Below are positions 1 through 14,400 of a stretch of 64,000 nt of DNA, piece after piece; within the stretch, counting starts at the first letter, position 1, and each line of letters opens with the position of its first letter. The stretch is from Pycnopodia helianthoides (Eukaryota > Echinodermata > Asteroidea > Forcipulatida > Asteriidae). Below the pieces are notes generated by a model. It was not told where the DNA came from, did no database searches, and worked only from the letters and a program-made list of their open reading frames with translations. The position numbers and the translations under genes are program-made. The stretch is from assembly GCA_032158295.1 (NCBI GenBank), contig CM063243.1, positions 5,712,948 through 5,776,947 on the forward strand, read 5' to 3'.

Positions 1-46
1 TGTCATGTGCTGAATGAATGCATTGCACAGTACACAGTCAACCCTC
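1..46 (+). repeat. Fragment of 115-bp tandem unit, cut by element 47-1181
   Basis: These bases match the end of the tandem unit that resumes at about 1183, showing that the intervening element inserted into the array. Confidence 0.8.
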
Positions 47-1181
47 CCCCAGCAAACAAAATAACGTCCCTTCGACGTCGCTAGGACGTTATTCGAATGT
101 TGGGAGAACGTTTTTATTTAACGTCATACGGACGGATAAGTGTGGAGTTTTGTCAACGTCTAGATGACGTTGCGTTATGACGTTTTATAATAACGTTGTG
201 ACAACGTAAAAACTGCACTGAAAAGGTAATTTCTTGAACGCAATTATATGATTTTTTTCTGAAGTTTTTCGATCAAGTATAAATGTTTATATTATATATA
301 TATAGTTTCATGAATATTAGTAATTGATACAACAATATATTCAATTAACTACTTTCAACAATGTAAACTTACCAGTAGGCCATTCGTTGCGGTTGCCTGA
401 CTTCACTGTACCTGTATACTATATATTGTACAGCATGTACTATATAAGTGCATACCAACTTCTTGCTTTGGCAATCATGGGTGTGTATTTTTACTACAGT
501 TTTTCCACTTTAATAATATTTTTTGAAAGTAAAATTACATGTTTAGTTACTACATTAAGTTTGCTACTAAGTCCTCTGATAGTTAAGACAAATACATGAA
601 TAAATGAGTACACCTAATTCAAAAATTTGGCAAATTTCTCGATAATTTGTTGTAAATATGTTACAACTTCTTAGTCCAATCTACTAATTTGCATATGTGA
701 TATTACGTTGTCATAAAGTTCTCAAGTAACCTGACAAAACTACAACATTCAAGCAACGTTGCAAAAAAACGTTAACGCGACTTTATTTAGAGGTTTATAA
801 GAAACATTGCCATAACGTTGTATTTATGTTTTCAAGTAACGTGACAAAACCACAACCTTCAGGTAACGTTATGAAAGAACATTCACCTAACGTTTGTATA
901 TGACGTCAAAAACCAACGTTGGAAAACGTCGTATCTGCGTTACCGAGTAACGTGACAGAATAATAACATTCAGAAAACGTTGCAAAATAATATTCACAAG
1001 ACGTTTTTATACGACGGTTAAAATAAACCTTGTTATAACGTTTTATTTAGGTTATTAAGTAACAAGACCAAACCGCAACCTTTTTGCAACATTGCAGAAT
1101 AGTTGTGTTTTAGTTGGGAATTCACATTACCTAAACACAACTTCACAGTAACGTTATGATGACGTTACGTGTTTGCTGGGG
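47..1181. mobile_element. AACGTT-rich MITE with CCCAGCAAACA termini
   Basis: The left end CCCCAGCAAACA and right end TGTTTGCTGGGG are inverted copies. The interior is filled with degenerate AACGTT/GACGTT motifs on both strands and has no convincing transposase. It interrupts the 115-bp tandem repeat. A clear target duplication could not be fixed. Confidence 0.75.
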
Positions 1182-1182
1182 C

Positions 1183-1740
1183 CTACTGTCTGACCATTCG
1201 ATATCATCCACTGTGGTTATAATTGACAAACTATGCCAGCCTGCAATATGACGTCATGTGCTGAATGAATGCATTGCACAGTACACAGTCAACCCTCCTA
1301 CTGTCTGACCATTCGATATCATCCCCAGTGGTTATAAATGACAAACTATGCCAGCCTGCAACATGACGTCATGTGCTGAATGAATGCATTGCACAGTACA
1401 CAGTCAACCCTCCTACTGTGTTACCATTCGATATCATCCACTGTGGTTTTAAATGAGAGGTAACTGTGCCAGCCTGCAATATGACGTCATGTGCTGAATG
1501 AATGCATTGCACAGTACAGTCAACACTCCTATTTTCTGACCATTCACTACCATCCACTGTGGTTTTATTTGAAAGATAAACTTTGCCAGCCTGCAATATG
1601 ATATCATGTGGTAAATGAACGCATTACACAGTACACAGACAACCCTCCAACTGTCTGACCATTCAATATCATCCACTGTGCTTTTATTTGAAAGATAAAC
1701 TATGCCAGCCTGCAATATGATATCATGTGGTAAATGCAAC
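1183..1740 (+). repeat. Tandem array, about 115-bp unit, about 5 copies
   Basis: Units begin CTACTGTCTGACCATTCG near 1183, 1298, 1413, 1529 and 1648 and share GCCAGCCTGCAATATGA. The later copies diverge more. Related copies with related flanks occur at about 11160-11400 (inverted) and 39395-39730, so the array travels inside a dispersed element. Confidence 0.9.
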
Positions 1741-2215
1741 TTCAGTTACACACATCTACAGTTAGTTCTGTACACAGTTGTGCCACCATACACAACCTGT
1801 GTTGAATTTGTCCAGATGGATGGCCAACCCACTGGATGTTACCAAGAGTAGGCACAGATTAAGCATGCAGTTGTTCTTGTCTGGCAAAACAATCGCCTGA
1901 GAACTTTGGGTGAAAAAGTATTATGTTTATTTTCCTAAAACGACCCGTTCTAACTATTAGGTGACCACTAGCCACAATTTACGAACATGCCCAGATGGGG
2001 CAGCATCAACGTTTCATTTTAACCTAGTTTAGTTTATGGCTGAAAAATGTTGGAGTTGGAGCTATTTTGATATAAAACCTGGGCCAGTTTGCCACAGGAA
2101 AGGAAGAAATCATTGTAAGGGGGGGAGGAGGGGAGGCTCGAATGTGACTGAATCATACAGCATGGTAACCAATCAACAATCTGGACACTTTGAGAGCCGA
2201 CTGGATACTGACAAA

Positions 2216-2412
2216 AGCAGGGTTTATATTTCCTGCGAATGCGAAGCGAATTTGATGTGAATTTGACGTCCCAACTCTGTTTTCGCTGCGAATATTCGCA
2301 AGAGTTGAGCACAGCTCAACCCCTGCGAATTATCTGTTGCGAATTTGTGACGTCAACATTCGCTTCGCATTCGCTTCGCATTCGCATTCGCAGGATGTAT
2401 GAACAGGGCTTA
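2216..2412. mobile_element. MITE with GCGAATGCGAA inverted ends
   Basis: The ends are inverted copies of about 30 bp including CCTGCGAATGCGA. Ends of the same family recur at 44565-44640 and 45078-45175. It lies in a CPQ intron 14 bp from exon 11. Confidence 0.75.
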
Positions 2413-2425
2413 AGAGGTTTTTTAC

Positions 2426-5400
2426 CTTATGACGCTGATAGTACTGTAGTGAGCCTACTCCACCTACTTCTTCCCCTGTCCACATCACCATCCGCATCGT
2501 CCTCTTGGGTCGCAGCCCTAGCTGTCTTATAACTGATAATGCCTGCAAGAATTAAAAACTCTATAACACTAATCACGATACAATTATTAAACAAGTTAAA
2601 CTATTTGTGGTACAAGCTGCTTATTGAAGAGATTGAACTGGCCTTTCGTCATCAGACATGCTGGGGGTTAAAACATCTGTTCTAGAATGCAGGGGTCCTG
2701 GGTTCGAATCCCACACGAGTAGACGATAGATTTTTCTCTCCGCAGGTCATGGAAAGCATTAAGTATACAGTGCTTGTCACATATCAGTGTATTATGGTAT
2801 ATAAAACCACTTTAATCTAATGTCCCTTCACATTTGCTTTGAGACAAAAACAGCTTGGAAGTGCGACTCCAAGGAAATATAAGCAAACAAAACTACTAAT
2901 AGATAGGGAGAAAGGAGAACTAATTGAGAGATGCCGATTTTTAAGATCAGCATAGTCAAACAAATATAAAATAGTTTATTTGGGAAAGATAAATGGTCAT
3001 ATTTAATACCCTTGGTACTGATGACAAGTAATCCCAGGGCTCAAAATACCCACTGGACCACACTCACCCCCACCCCCAAAGTCCAGCGATTGTAGCATTC
3101 CAGTAACCTCGCGTTTAATCTTGTTCATAAAGTGGGATGTAATTCCACTGTAAGCCACGCCCACTTCACACAAACTAACTCCAATGGTTACTTACCAGAA
3201 GCCCATTGGGAATTGCATTGAGCTAGTTTTTTGTACAAGGATTTATATGCAAGAAAAGTTTCTTAATTGAACTTGGCTTTTTTTTTAAAACCAAGTCTGC
3301 GTTCTTCAAAGACTCAATTCTCCTCTGAATGACAAGTTTCTGTCATAAACTGGCCGACTTTTTGTAAAGTTACACACAAACTTATGCCAGTTTTGGAGCC
3401 AAAAGTACAGCTAGTGATAACTTTGGGCTTGCAGCAGATACGCACCATGTAACGTAATGACTTGCCATAGAATTAAGTTCAGTGGACTACTGTGTCCCTC
3501 CCAGTGTGATAGCATACAAAGTACATTAAAAAAAGAATTGCACATGTTTTGGTTGGGTTTTGAAACCAATATTAAAAAGGAACATAATTAATGGTCTTAT
3601 AAGAATATTTCTGGTCCAGTAAACATTCTTTTGTTGTCTTGTGGAAACATTCTTGAAATTCAAGCCCTAAATCCCCAAAGTTTGGGTTACTATCATTTAT
3701 ATCCAGCCTCAAGCCAAATATAATGTTTTTTTTTCATTTACGTTAAATTTGGGCACATACGCTGTACCTTGAAAACCTGGCTAAAATCCCTGATTCAGGC
3801 ATCATCACTCAAAGCTCAGTACAACCCTTTAGGGAAAAGATAAATTTGCTGTAAATATTGCATGAGTGTGCAGAAGACATGCAGACATTTCTCTAGCTAA
3901 CTAAAATAACTCAAATACGATATGAATATGCATAAATTCACCTGCCAAGAGATGAAAGCTCCACCCCCATCATCCATAGCACCCTGGCCAACATCCCAAC
4001 TATCCAGATGACCGGATACCAACACAACCTGAACAAAAAAGACAATTGTAACAGTAAAAGTTGAAACAGTCTAGCATACATAGTTAGTATCATATTTACA
4101 TATAACAACGCAATTTCATTTAGATTTGGTGGAGGACATCTGTTGTTTTTGTTCACTCCACATCATATTGTACAACAAGCTGGGTTGTAGCTTTGCTGGT
4201 CGGCACAGACCATCACTCGTTAATGCCAACTGCGGCAAACACAAAAATGAAGTCACTCCGACCAGCACTCAATTTACCTGCAAAATCCTTTCCTTTCATT
4301 TAATTATTTTTAATTTACTTCTTACATGACCCAAACACAGTAGAACATGGATCTTACAGATCTCAATCCAATCATACAACCAGCATAGTACAACAGAATG
4401 CGGGTAACCTGTCAATGCACAGTATGATGTACAGCACATACATGCACTTGTATTGAGCACTGGTACTCGGTATTGCAACTGGTACAAGCAATGAAAATGC
4501 CACACCGAGGGCTCCCACACAGCAGTTGTGTTTGATAAAATCAGCTGTCGTTCAAGTGTTGCTCACATGAGAAACTTCGTTTGTGAGTGACTCGCGTGAT
4601 TAAGTTGATACTTTGATACTGATTGTAAAGTATTCATACATGTATTTGTTTGATCAGGTATGCTAATTAATTACAAATGTTACGCTAACAATGTTTGTTC
4701 ACATCACTAAAAAGTTAATTGTGCGGCATGCATTGCGCACACTGGGCACACTACAAATTTTGCGGCCGACAGTCAAATGTCTCTAGCTACAACCATGACA
4801 ACAACTGTGAGATTCTTACAAGCTGTTTTTACTAAAATGTACTCTAGCATGTCTAGTCCCCGTTACCAAGACCATTTTAAACAAAGAGACCCTCACCTGC
4901 TCAGGGTGTACACTGCCGACCACTTCAGCCACGGTGAAACAGTCTTGCATAGTTAGTATCATACTTACATATAACAACACAATTGCATTTAGATTTGGCA
5001 GAGGATATTCGTTGTCTCTGATCACTCAACATCATATTGTAAGACAAGCCGGGTTGTAGCTATACTATGCTGGTCGGAGCCGATCGGCACAGACCATCAC
5101 TCGGTAATGCCAACTGTGGCACAAAAGAAAAACGAAGTCACTCTGACCGGCACTCGGTTTACGTGCAAAAGACCATTTTAACCAAAGAGACCCTTACCTC
5201 CTCAGGGTGTACACTGCCGACCACTTCAGCCACGGTGTTACGAGATGTTACCTCTGGAAGAGTCTGGGCTTCCATCTTAAGTTGAATAACTAGTTTTGTA
5301 CCTGTGAAAAAGAGATACACGATAAAAGAAGTATACTACATGTGTACTTCCTGCTTATGTCAGGAAACACAATCAAGTGTAGCACTTATTCCCATCACAT

Positions 5401-8400
5401 TAGCAGTTTTTCCAATGGTTATAACTTTTTCGCAAGTACCTGAAACCACCCATAATGTGTTTCAGCATGTGAATGGACATGCCGGCTCATACACAAAATA
5501 ATTTGAGTTTAACAAAGCTAATAATTTTGTAGTTACTCTAAAAAGTTTGTTCACAAAAAGGACAGGTGTCTTTTTCCGTCCATTTTCGATGGAAATGTAA
5601 TAGTGATTTAAAAGGAAATATTTAAAACATCAATTTAATAAATTCACATTACTTTCACTAGAAGCCTGCATGTCCATTCACCAGGCATGATATGTGGTCC
5701 TTGGAAAAAAATTGGGAACATTTTATCAAGAAAGGGCTGACCTACATGCACCTGGAGTAGGCTCTAGAGACTTTTCAGGATGGATTAATAAACAAAAATC
5801 TGATTTCTCCAAAAGATCGGAAAACAGACTAAGTAGGAAGAATATCATGCCTGATTCACATATTGAAACAAAAATTACAATGATTGGGAAAACTGCTTAA
5901 TGTGACGAATGCATAGTGTTACCCTTTATTGTGTTTCCTGTCTCATACAGGGTTAACAGAAATTTGTTGTCACTAGCTACATTATTATCCGTACTATTAT
6001 TTTAGTTGTGTATGCGAAAAAGCTTAGTAATTTAAAGTATGCATAAGCACTTAAACGTAGGGTCTTAATATTGGTTTTTGTCAAAGTAATGCTGATCAAG
6101 AAAGATACAATAAAAGTCACACCTTAACACAGTGTCTACTTGCTGAAAGAACAGCAAAAACTGTCATTGTATTTTCACAAGAGCGTCAAACCTATCCACG
6201 TTTAGCGAAGTGAAATCGGTACCAACCGCATCTCTGGCCGCAGCATTCACGAATGGACACCAACCCTTAACAATCTGAGAATGATTCATGTATGAATCAT
6301 TTCTCAGATTCAAATGTTTCTGGGTGAACCTTTTTCCAAACCGAATTACTTTGAAGGGAATCTTTTCTCAAAATAGTTTATACTAATGACAGCTGCAATG
6401 CTTCTCACCAAGTAAGTTTTGTGGTCATTAATTTTTGGAGTACTTACCAAAGTATGTATGACCCTACCTTTAATCAAAAGTTCCTTGATGGATTTAATGA
6501 GTTGAACTTTTCATAGCATTGTTAGCACATTACTGGTGCATGATGCACTACTACAGCCGTAAACTGTAACTACTGTAAAACGCAAATTCAATTTTTAGTC
6601 ATGTCTACCCAAACTGGAGCATGGGCTTTGAAATTGTGAAACAAACCTCTGGCTGCCATTCTTGCTAACATTTCTGCATCCTCAACAGCTATGCAAGCCA
6701 CCGGGATCTTCTTTACACCATCAGTATAATCCTGTCAAGATCAGATAAAAAGCTTCTTAATAAGCAGAAAATATTACTTAACAACTTTCTGCTCAGCCCC
6801 CCAAAAAGGCAGGAAACCAGTCACAGATTGCAATGTAAAATGGTATTTTGGCAAGGAATCTTACTCTGGCAAGCATCATTTTGCTGTGCTGTGCTTTTTT
6901 TCACTATATAAGTCACCTCATTCTATTTCAATAAACTATGCAAGTCTTGAACATAATGAAACAGTTTTGGAAACAAATATTGCTTTTAATGATAAAAATT
7001 ATACAGTACTGCTCAAAATGTCGAGACCACAACAAAGGCTCTTCCGTACCCACAAGTTTACTAGTAATAGTTACTTCCAAGTTACTTTTAGTTACTTCCC
7101 GTGATGTTCAGTATGGTATGTGAGCCCCATTAGAATAATCTTAGAGCTTTAATTCAATTATGTTTCACACCACAGTATTTAATACACTTCTGATCCCCAT
7201 CTATCTTTAAAGGCACAGTACACGTTTGGTAATTGGAGCCTACTAATTGTGTTAATCCTATTTAAATGTAGGTAAATGTACATGTACATACAATAAATCT
7301 AACCTGTGAAAATTTCACTTCAAAAGGTGGTCGCGTTTTTTAAGATATCACCGAAAAACTGGAATGAATATTTCCACGCAGGAAGAATATTCCCCATAGG
7401 AATACACAGTCTGAGAAGCGTTTCTGACAGAATGGCTTCTAAGATTCAAATTTTGGGGAATAAAAAGTGATACATTTTCCATAACCGTAGTACTTCGAAG
7501 TTAAAAGTTTCTCAAAAATCATTATACTACCCAAGGCTGCTGTACTTCTTACCAAGTAAGTTTTTATTGCCATTAATTTTCAGAATCATTACCAAACGTG
7601 TTCTGTGCCTTTAATGATCACATTGGCTCATCCCTCCTGTGATTAGGTCTGTACCTGCCAGCCAGTATGTGGACTGTGAATGGAGAACGATGCTACAGAG
7701 CGAACCAAGCTGGCTACACCTCCGAGTTTGGCTGTATGAACAGCACTGAAGTCCCTATAAGCAACCGAAACGCCATAGTTCACCCACGGCTGGTTGAAGA
7801 CCACAATCTTGCCAGGAACCTGGGGGTGCGCCAGAGGGAGAAAACGGGGACAGGAGGAGTAAGATTAGCTTGCGATCAGAATGACAGTTTGGCGCAGAGA
7901 GGGGAAATATTTGGGGGAAATTGTGCCTTTGATGATACAAGCAAGGAATTTGGCACACAGTCAGATTATGCCATGTGAAACATATTTGGCGATGGGGTCA
8001 TCGCAAATTTGAATTCTGTAAAAATATTGGTGGAATAACAAGCAATTTTCAAAATTGTTCTCATTACATGTAAAACTACCTCCATTTTTTCAAGCCCCTC
8101 TTTAGACCTTTCACAAAAAGTTGAAATCAAAACACAAAATTTACCTCCTTAGCCCGTTTTTGTAGTTCATCAAAGGAACTCACAACAATAGCTTCAGCAG
8201 TGATTCCTAAAATTATAAAAATCGAATTATGAATGAACCACAGAAACAAGATGGAGACAGTTTTTGAAGAAAATCTCAAGAGAAATCTAAAAGCTCTGGA
8301 ACATAAATAATAGTAATAACAATGATTCATTTTACCAATCCGATCACATAAATTTGTTCACACACGCCCTCACTTGGTCAAAAATACTGCAAATTGAATT

Positions 8401-11400
8401 CCTCAGACTACATCCAGTGTTACTACATCTATGTCACATGATTTGGGGAAAGCTTTTTGCATTGCAACCTCCAGATTGGCAAAGGCTGGAATCCTTGAGC
8501 CAAGCATTTTATTGAGAAACGTGTACTGGTGTTTGTTGTCTCTTAGTCTTATGTAACAAAGAAAAAGCTTGCCCCTCACCATGTGACACAGCAACACTGG
8601 ATGTAGTCTGAGGAGTTCAAATTGAGCACTCACTTGCGACTGGACAATGCACTGCACCCAATATCATTCAAATCCAACTCGCAAATGGCTTTTTCACAAA
8701 TGACCAATTAGTAACAGCAGGACTTGCACATGCCTGGATGATCCTACACGTACCCACTGCATTACACAAACTAATATTGTCAAGAGAGTTTACTTTACCC
8801 GAAGGAGGTGTTCCAACACTGCTTCCCAGACCCATCATGATCAAATTGTACCGTCTTGGTTCCAGCAACATCGCTGACTCATTGCCTCTCACCCAGTGAG
8901 GAACCTGTTGAGAGTTTTGTTGTTTGTTCATAATGTTGGAATGTTTGTTTGATTTTGTGATGGGGGGGGGGAAGAGGGTCATAGAGTATTATTGTTTTGA
9001 AGTTTGAAATTACACTATGGTTTATTAATTATAGATTTACCAATAACTGATTATCAGTGATTACCTTTGTACACATTGCAGCTTATGTATACACCACAAC
9101 ACACCTCGGGTCAATTTCACAAAGAGCTAAGACTGATCTTTACTGTGTATCAATCTTAACTGCTCAGCAAATTTAAGAGTGATGTCACAATACAAATCAC
9201 TATGACAACGTTAACAACTTATCTCAAGATGAGTCTTAGTGCTTTGTGAAATCAACCCCATGATTTGGTTAATGTACCTGTTTTGTGTGTTGTGTTTATA
9301 TTTGACCTTTTTAGCTGCGTTAATTAGCACCCCTGTTGTTGAAGTGGGCATTTTATTTATGTTTTGCACACGTTTAGGCATTAAAGTTTAATATGTTGTA
9401 CTTGAACTGTAAGTAGATTAACTCCGATAGTTGGGATTTTTGTATGGTCCTAGACTGACTCATCGTGTCTACTTTATTACAAACCAAACAGCACAGTTAG
9501 CGAAAAGAACAGGATGAATAGGAAATGAGAAGAAATGTTCAGTTTTTGATGTAGGAGGAAAACCCCAATTAGGGAAAACCCACACAACCAGGTAGAGACA
9601 GACAATAAATTCTACATGCAAGGCTCTGGTCTGAGGTGGGATTCAAACCGGGGTCCACTGAGGTGAAGGCAGGGAAAGAAACCACTGAGCCAACCTAATC
9701 CCCAGTAATTCTTCAGGTAAAGTATTTACTTCTCATCATATGCAACCTGCTTCCGAGAGTGACATTTATTTACAAAAAAAATCCCCACAATTTCATCAAT
9801 GTTTTTAACCTGCAAGAGAATAAAAACTAGTTTTTCAAGTTTCCTGAGCCACTTCCCTTTTCACTAGGGTAATTTTTTAATGAACTATTTCCAGCATTCT
9901 TCAAAGCACACACAAAATCACCAAATGACTGTGTGACAAATGCCTGAAGAAACAGTCAAGGCATGCATAATGCCAAACTGTTTAGTAACTGCACTAAATG
10001 GGATTTATGATGGAGGGGTAGGGCGCTGATGACACTACTAATGTCGCTTGTGAGTGATTTCAGCAGCAATTGAGAGGCTTTTGGAGACACTAGGTGGCAG
10101 CAGACATACCGGACTTCCCAATTGCATGCATGCTCAGAACATGCAGAACTGCATAAACAACTGACATTAAGTACTTTGGCTGAAATTCATAGAGCTGCTT
10201 AAAGCACTAAAAACAGCTAAGAGAGCTAAGCACAACAAAATTATGCTTACCAGAATAACGTTACCAGACAAAATATCATTCTGTTCAAGATGTGTGCTAT
10301 CTGTGACTGGTATCCAACTCATTTTTGCTAAGCAGAAAATTGTTAAGCAATAATTGCTGCTGAAGCAGCTGTGTGTATTTGGGTCCTGGTATGTTTGCTG
10401 CCACCTAGTGTCCTTAAGTCTCCCAATCTTGCTATTTTTAAACAGGACGACAAGATGCATGTACAAAAACCCTTACATCACCACAAAATATTAACTAGAG
10501 GATTGGACACATAGGAGATTTTTCTTTCTTTTCCTGAAACTTTGGATGCAAAACGATGATGTTAACAAATCCTGAACAATCAATTTTAACATCAAATGAA
10601 AACGTAAGTGAGATTGCAGTAGCTGAGGATGTTATTTGCAAGCAAGTCCATAGAGTAGAGCTACATATCTAGTATTTTAAACTCGACAGCGATGGAATCT
10701 GATAATTTTCGTACCCAGTTAGACATGCCGCATCATTAAAAGAAAAATTCAGCTTGCTTTATTTACCAAACCAAGCTGAGGTAAAGTTGGTTTAAAAGAA
10801 TTATTTTGTATTACCTTGACAGCTTCTCCATGGACATTATTCAAGCCATCTTTTTTGAGCTGGTCCAACATGAAATCTGAAATTTCAATGAAGTTTTTCA
10901 TTATTTTATTCAGGCCATAGAAACACCAACAGCTCTTTTCAGAGCAAACACTCCTCCCAAAAGAGATTTACACATGGTTGCACACACTATACGTTTACTA
11001 ATATCTACACTGTGTGCAAAGCTTTAAACATTGCTTGCAATGTTATGCAGGGCTCCAATTTGGGTGGAAAATCCACAAGACCACAGGGCTGGTAGGTCAA
11101 AATGTTTACTAGGCCAAAATTTATTTTACAAGACCTGACTTGAAATGAGAGAAAAAATATATACACGGCTTAACCCGCCTACTGTCAGTGACTCTTGGCA
11201 ACATTTTCCAGTAAGTTGACCAACCATTTGAAACCATTCGACTGCCAAGGTTGTGTACGGTGGCACAACTGTGCACAGAACTAACTGTGTTCTGTGTACA
11301 TGCATTCCCTCATGGTATCATATTTCAGGCTGGCATAGTTTATCTCTCATTCAAAACCACTTGAATTGTATTGAATGGTCAGACAGCAAGATGGTTAACT

Positions 11401-14400
11401 TACAGTGAAGACCTATAACCTGTTTTTATTAGTACAAAGGCAAGATTGATCTCATTTGTTTTATGGGTAGGTGTACTTCAATACTCAACAGCAGCGTTCT
11501 CCCTTATTAAACAAACTGAGAACAAGTCAATATTCTCTCCAAGGGGTCCAGCTAGCTTAGTTCAGTGTTGAAGAGAGCATTCCTTTTTAACATAAAACAT
11601 GGACCAATGAAAAAGTTGGCGACTAGTAAAATGAACAGCCATCCTCTAGCTAGCCAGTGAAAAAGTAAAGGGCAAACCCTGAACAGTATTGAAAGATATT
11701 TATGGGACTCAAAGTCAACATTTGAACATATTTTTATTAAAGATATTACACAATGAGGTATTTACTGTTCAATTGAAAAACATCTATAGGACCACCACGC
11801 TTGACCAGTCGTGAGTTTTCTGGCCGGGCACTAGAATCACTAACCACCAGCCTGCGGTCCAGTGAAGATTTCGAGCCTTGCATAATACAGACTTCATGGC
11901 CATCATTTTCTTATGGTATGAGTACACTTTCACTTTAGAAAAGTTGAGTGTTGTGCTGCCATTCCACCACACCGAGAGACCCTTTTTCACCTGTCTATTT
12001 GAGTTTATAATTTACCTGACCAGTACAACCACCTTTGCTAGTTATTGAGAGGCTGTTTTAATGTTATGCAGGATTGCTTACCGATTGAGTCTTCAAGATT
12101 TTTGGAGCCAGTGAACCGACTTCCAAATGTATCGGTGAACAGAGCGAGTCTGTCATACGCCTGTCCTTTTGCACTGCCATTTACGATAAAATCCATTATC
12201 TGGTTTGCAACATCTGAACAAAATTTAACAGAGAAGAAATACAAAATACAAACAGTTTAATTTCCTGGGCTTACATAGAAGGCCATGTAACCTGTGACGA
12301 CACTGAGCCAGAACACTTGTACACATCTCAAGTATTAGTGTAAAACAAAAAATCTTACATTGTATGGAAATTGCACCGTCTGATTTTTTAAATGAAAACA
12401 TTTGACATGAAGCAAGAAGTATCTCAAAACCATTTTAGCTGCTTCTTTAGGGGCCATTCAGAATAGTCAATGTTAAAAAATTCCAATCTTTTTTTTAAAT
12501 TGTGGGTGGGTAAGTCAAAAGAAATAACTGAAAATCGAAATTCAGTTTGTATTTAAACAATTTCTGATTAAACTACGAAGTTGGTTTTATGTGTAAAACA
12601 AAAAATCTTACATTGTATGGAAATTGCACCGTCTGATTTTTTAAATGAAAACATTTGACATGAAGCAAGAAGTATCTCAAAACCATTTTAGCTGCTTCTT
12701 TAGGGGCCATTCAGAATAGTCAATGTTAAAAAATTCCAATCTTTTTTTTAAATTGTGGGTGGGTAAGTCAAAAGAAATAACTGAAAATCGAAATTCAGTT
12801 TGTATTTAAACAATTTCTGATTAAACTACGAAGTTGGTTTTTTAAAGCCAGGAACAGCCATTGAAAACTACTGATGTTGGAGACCTTTGACCTAAATAAA
12901 ATATCTGCATCATTTGAGGTATTACTTTGTTCTTCAGTGTATAGATTATATCATAGAGTCATTCAATATTTAAAAATCGAAATTTGGGGTGGGTGGGTGG
13001 ATTAAAAACAATTTCGCAAAAAAATCAACATTTTTTAACATTGACTATTCAGTGTACAGTGTAGTATCTTGCCTGCCAGGAAATTCACTGGAATTTCTAA
13101 GGTCACTCTTCCTGTAAAAAAATGTAACATGGTCTACAGTTTCAACACTAAAAGCAGCTCACTTAAGTGTAATGCTGTTGTGCTGTCAGCATTTTTTATC
13201 ATTAACCCTGTACCATAACGATGCTGATAATGAAGAAATGGTGTGACATGGTCGGGCAGTCCAGTGCATTGGTCTCGATTTCTGATGGCTGATACATCGG
13301 AGTGTGGGTTTGATTCAGAGTAGTCGCAACACTTGTTTCCTTGAACAAGGCAATAAACCATAATTGGTTCAAAGATCTGGATTATTGTTGTGACTGAGAA
13401 GGCAAATCAATAAAGTGTGTATTGACCCAATTCATCTAACGTCATCACAACATTACTAATTAGCCTTAAAAGTCTTGTGTGTCATTTTGGAGTCCCATTG
13501 TCCATGTGCTACTGTGCAGTGTGCATTTTAGGCAACGCCTAGCAGTAAGACACGTACCATTTTAACTCCCAAAATGGAAGACCTTGGGCATACAGTAGCC
13601 TAGTCTTGGTCAAGTTGTCCATATAGCGCACAACCGCACAATTGGTTATCGTACACACTTAACTGTTAATGATTCACCAGTAGCAGGCGCTTTATTATCA
13701 CAACAGAGTTGTATGTGTGTACCTGGTGTAGATAGAACGCCCTCTATTGGTGAATCCTGAAAAAGCTGAATCGCTATACAGTTTACATTAACCAATTGGG
13801 CAGCAAAATTGCGCTGAGAATGTCTTGCACCAAGACCAACAACAGTGGCCGCATGTGACGTCAGTACAGGGGGAGATATTTCACCTTTATAACCAGCAAT
13901 TTCTTTCTTGACTCTCTGCAGGTCTGCGGTGTCATAACTATTCACGAGTGGTTTGCCACAAGAGACTGCAAGATGGCTGATAAATATAGCTGCAATTATA
14001 GGAAGAAAAAGCAAATCCCAAGAATTAACAATTGCCTCGACAGAAGAGGGCTGGGCCTACATTTTTTACAGCACGGGTAGACCCAGCACATTCATTGTTG
14101 GAGGAAGAAAAAGCAAATCACAAGAATTAACAATTGCACCGACAGAACAGGGCTGGGACCTACAGTTTTCACAGCACAATGGGAGATAGACCCAGCACAT
14201 TCATTATCGGATACCTTTCACCAACATGGGTTACAATGTCTAGCATTTGTTATGGTGGAGTTGGAGAGGAGGTGAGAGGGGAGAGGGGGAGTGGAGGCGG
14301 GAGGAGAGAGGGGGAGGGGGGCTCAAGGAAGAGACAGAGAAGATGCTGAATTCGACCGCCACTTTTTAACTTATTTAACAACCCAAAACATAATCATATC

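Noticed and set aside
4867..4929. Alternative functional copy of CPQ exon 9
   Set aside because: Has a donor but no acceptor and lacks the exon's 5' two thirds; a fragment, not a mutually exclusive exon.
7667..7978. 103-residue plus-strand frame
   Set aside because: Antisense shadow of CPQ exon 7, whose minus-strand reading matches the enzyme family.
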